The notes beneath the pieces are model-generated. The model saw nothing but the letters and a program-made list of their open reading frames with translations. It had not been told where the DNA came from and did no database searches. A DNA stretch of 7,441 nt from CAYVSF01 sp046482855. GTDB lineage: Bacteria > Bacteroidota > Bacteroidia > Bacteroidales > UBA12077. Positions 6,458 through 7,441 of this stretch are shown piece by piece. The stretch lies in assembly GCA_046482855.1 (NCBI GenBank), contig JAWOEH010000230.1, positions 1-7,441 of the forward strand, written 5' to 3'. The position numbers were made by a program, and so were the translations under genes. Position 1 is the first letter of the stretch; every line of letters begins with the position of its first letter.

Positions 6458-7441
6458 GACGAAAATGGTTGTTAATTCGGTTTATTGCATCAGTGATTTG
6501 TGAAGTGGAAGCAGTGAGTGCCACGCGTATGTAGCCTTTTCCTTCAGAGCCATAATTGCTTCCAGGGGCTGTCCAAATGCCTGTTTGGTGTAGCAGTCTT
6601 TTGCAGAAGTGTTGATCATCGACACAGAATTCAGGTAGTTTTGCCCATACATACATACCTTGTTGGTTATCCTCATAGCTACATCGCAAAGCATCCAGCA
6701 GGTGGTATGTGCGAAGCTTTCGCTTTTCGTATTCGTTTTGTTGATGAGTTATCCAGCTCATTGGTGTGTTGAAGCACGCCTTTGCAGCTTCTTCCAGAGG
6801 AGCAAAATGACCCGAATAGAGGAGGTTTTTTTGTGTTTGCAGTTGGCTTATGAAATCGGGCGCACCGATGATAAAAGCCATTCGCCAGCCGGGGATATTA
6901 AAGGTTTTACTTAATGTGATAACAGAAACAGCCCGTTTGTATGCCCCGTTTTTATGCGAAAGATTCGGAACCGGTACTTTCGAAAGCATGGCGTAGGGGT
7001 TATCGTTCAGCAGCCATATGTTGCGGGTTCTACAAAAATGTTCTAGTTGCTTGATAGTTTCTGGAGCGAGTATCCTGCCAGTGGGCATTTGGAGAGTATT
7101 TATCCAAATGGCTTTTGTTGCCGGTGAGCATACTCTTTTTATTTCGGTAAGATCGAGTGTTTCTGCATGTGTGTGGGGTACTCTATAGCTTTTGGAGGTG
7201 GCACCGAAGTTTTGGGCTATTTGGTTGTATAAAGGGTAACCCGGATTTGGAACCAGCACTTCGTCACCTGGCTGCAGTAGTAAACCCGATATTAGGTAAA
7301 TAGCGGCCTTTGCTCCTTGCATTGGCAAAAGCTGGTTGAGATTAGTAACTTCTGTGGCGTGTGTGGTTGCCATCCAGGAGAGTGCAGCTTTACGGAAAGG
7401 ATCATTTCCCTTGTTGGAGGTGTACTGGTGAGCCCGAGGTT
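6447..7441 (-). CDS. Class I PLP-dependent aminotransferase, probably aromatic or aspartate type (5' end beyond window)
   Basis: The frame is open from the right edge to the stop, 331 codons. Upstream of the internal ATG at 7373 the translation reads PRAHQYTSNKGNDPFRKA, a standard early block of this fold, so that ATG is not the start and roughly 55-60 residues are missing. Counting from that ATG, PLP-fold residues are Asp124 and Tyr127 in NDNPY, Lys156 in SKTFN (Schiff-base lysine), Arg164 in GWR and Arg283 in YIRVALT (substrate carboxylate). The usual NPTG motif reads MPTG, with Met96 in place of the Asn that contacts PLP. Its place before tyrA and the DAHP synthase-mutase argues for transamination of 4-hydroxyphenylpyruvate and/or phenylpyruvate, or of prephenate; this is inference from context. 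A prephenate dehydratase gene just beyond the right edge is plausible but unseen. Confidence 0.9.
   Translation of the reverse strand, partial: PRAHQYTSNKGNDPFRKAALSWMATTHATEVTNLNQLLPMQGAKAAIYLISGLLLQPGDEVLVPNPGYPLYNQIAQNFGATSKSYRVPHTHAETLDLTEIKRVCSPATKAIWINTLQMPTGRILAPETIKQLEHFCRTRNIWLLNDNPYAMLSKVPVPNLSHKNGAYKRAVSVITLSKTFNIPGWRMAFIIGAPDFISQLQTQKNLLYSGHFAPLEEAAKACFNTPMSWITHQQNEYEKRKLRTYHLLDALRCSYEDNQQGMYVWAKLPEFCVDDQHFCKRLLHQTGIWTAPGSNYGSEGKGYIRVALTASTSQITDAINRINNHFRHEH

Noticed and set aside
7371..7373. ATG at 7373 as the real start of the aminotransferase.
   Set aside because: The frame continues upstream to the edge with residues typical of the fold's N-terminal part, so the gene starts outside the window.

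Overview
The window joins two pieces of DNA of different origin at about positions 2131-2145. Positions 1-2142 are phage packaging DNA read on the minus strand: a large terminase subunit without its N-terminal part, followed by an SPP1 gp6-type portal protein that runs off the left edge. This piece is AT-rich and favours ATA, AGA/AGG and TTA codons, as in low-GC Firmicutes or their phages. Positions 2143-7441 look like Bacteroidota chromosome (an anaerobic Marinilabiliales-like lineage is a guess). The support is near-50% GC in sampled lines, starts without Shine-Dalgarno sequences, a lipoprotein signal, and the C-terminal DAHP synthase-chorismate mutase fusion common in that phylum.

Layout: portal (minus, partial); terL (minus, 5'-truncated); junction; C-terminal PAS domain of a sensor protein (plus, 5'-truncated) with a clear intrinsic terminator; a lipoprotein of the 5'-nucleotidase/2',3'-cyclic phosphodiesterase family (plus, complete); a convergent intergenic region with a nested 12-bp inverted repeat; then a tightly overlapping minus-strand aromatic amino acid operon, read from the right edge as class I aminotransferase (partial), prephenate dehydrogenase, and DAHP synthase-chorismate mutase.

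The aromatic operon covers the first step of the shikimate pathway and the steps from chorismate towards tyrosine and phenylalanine. DAHP synthase makes DAHP, its fused mutase converts chorismate to prephenate, TyrA oxidises prephenate to 4-hydroxyphenylpyruvate, and the aminotransferase plausibly finishes the amino acid. The 4-nt and 11-nt overlaps suggest translational coupling. The nucleotidase is an independent unit, probably for nucleotide salvage or phosphate release at the cell surface.

I found no previously undescribed system. The most informative anomaly is the head-to-head fusion of two truncated genes at 2131-2145, which is either a real recombination scar or a chimeric assembly; the sequence alone cannot decide. 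There are no recognisable tRNAs, rRNAs, CRISPR arrays, insertion sequences or attachment-site repeats.
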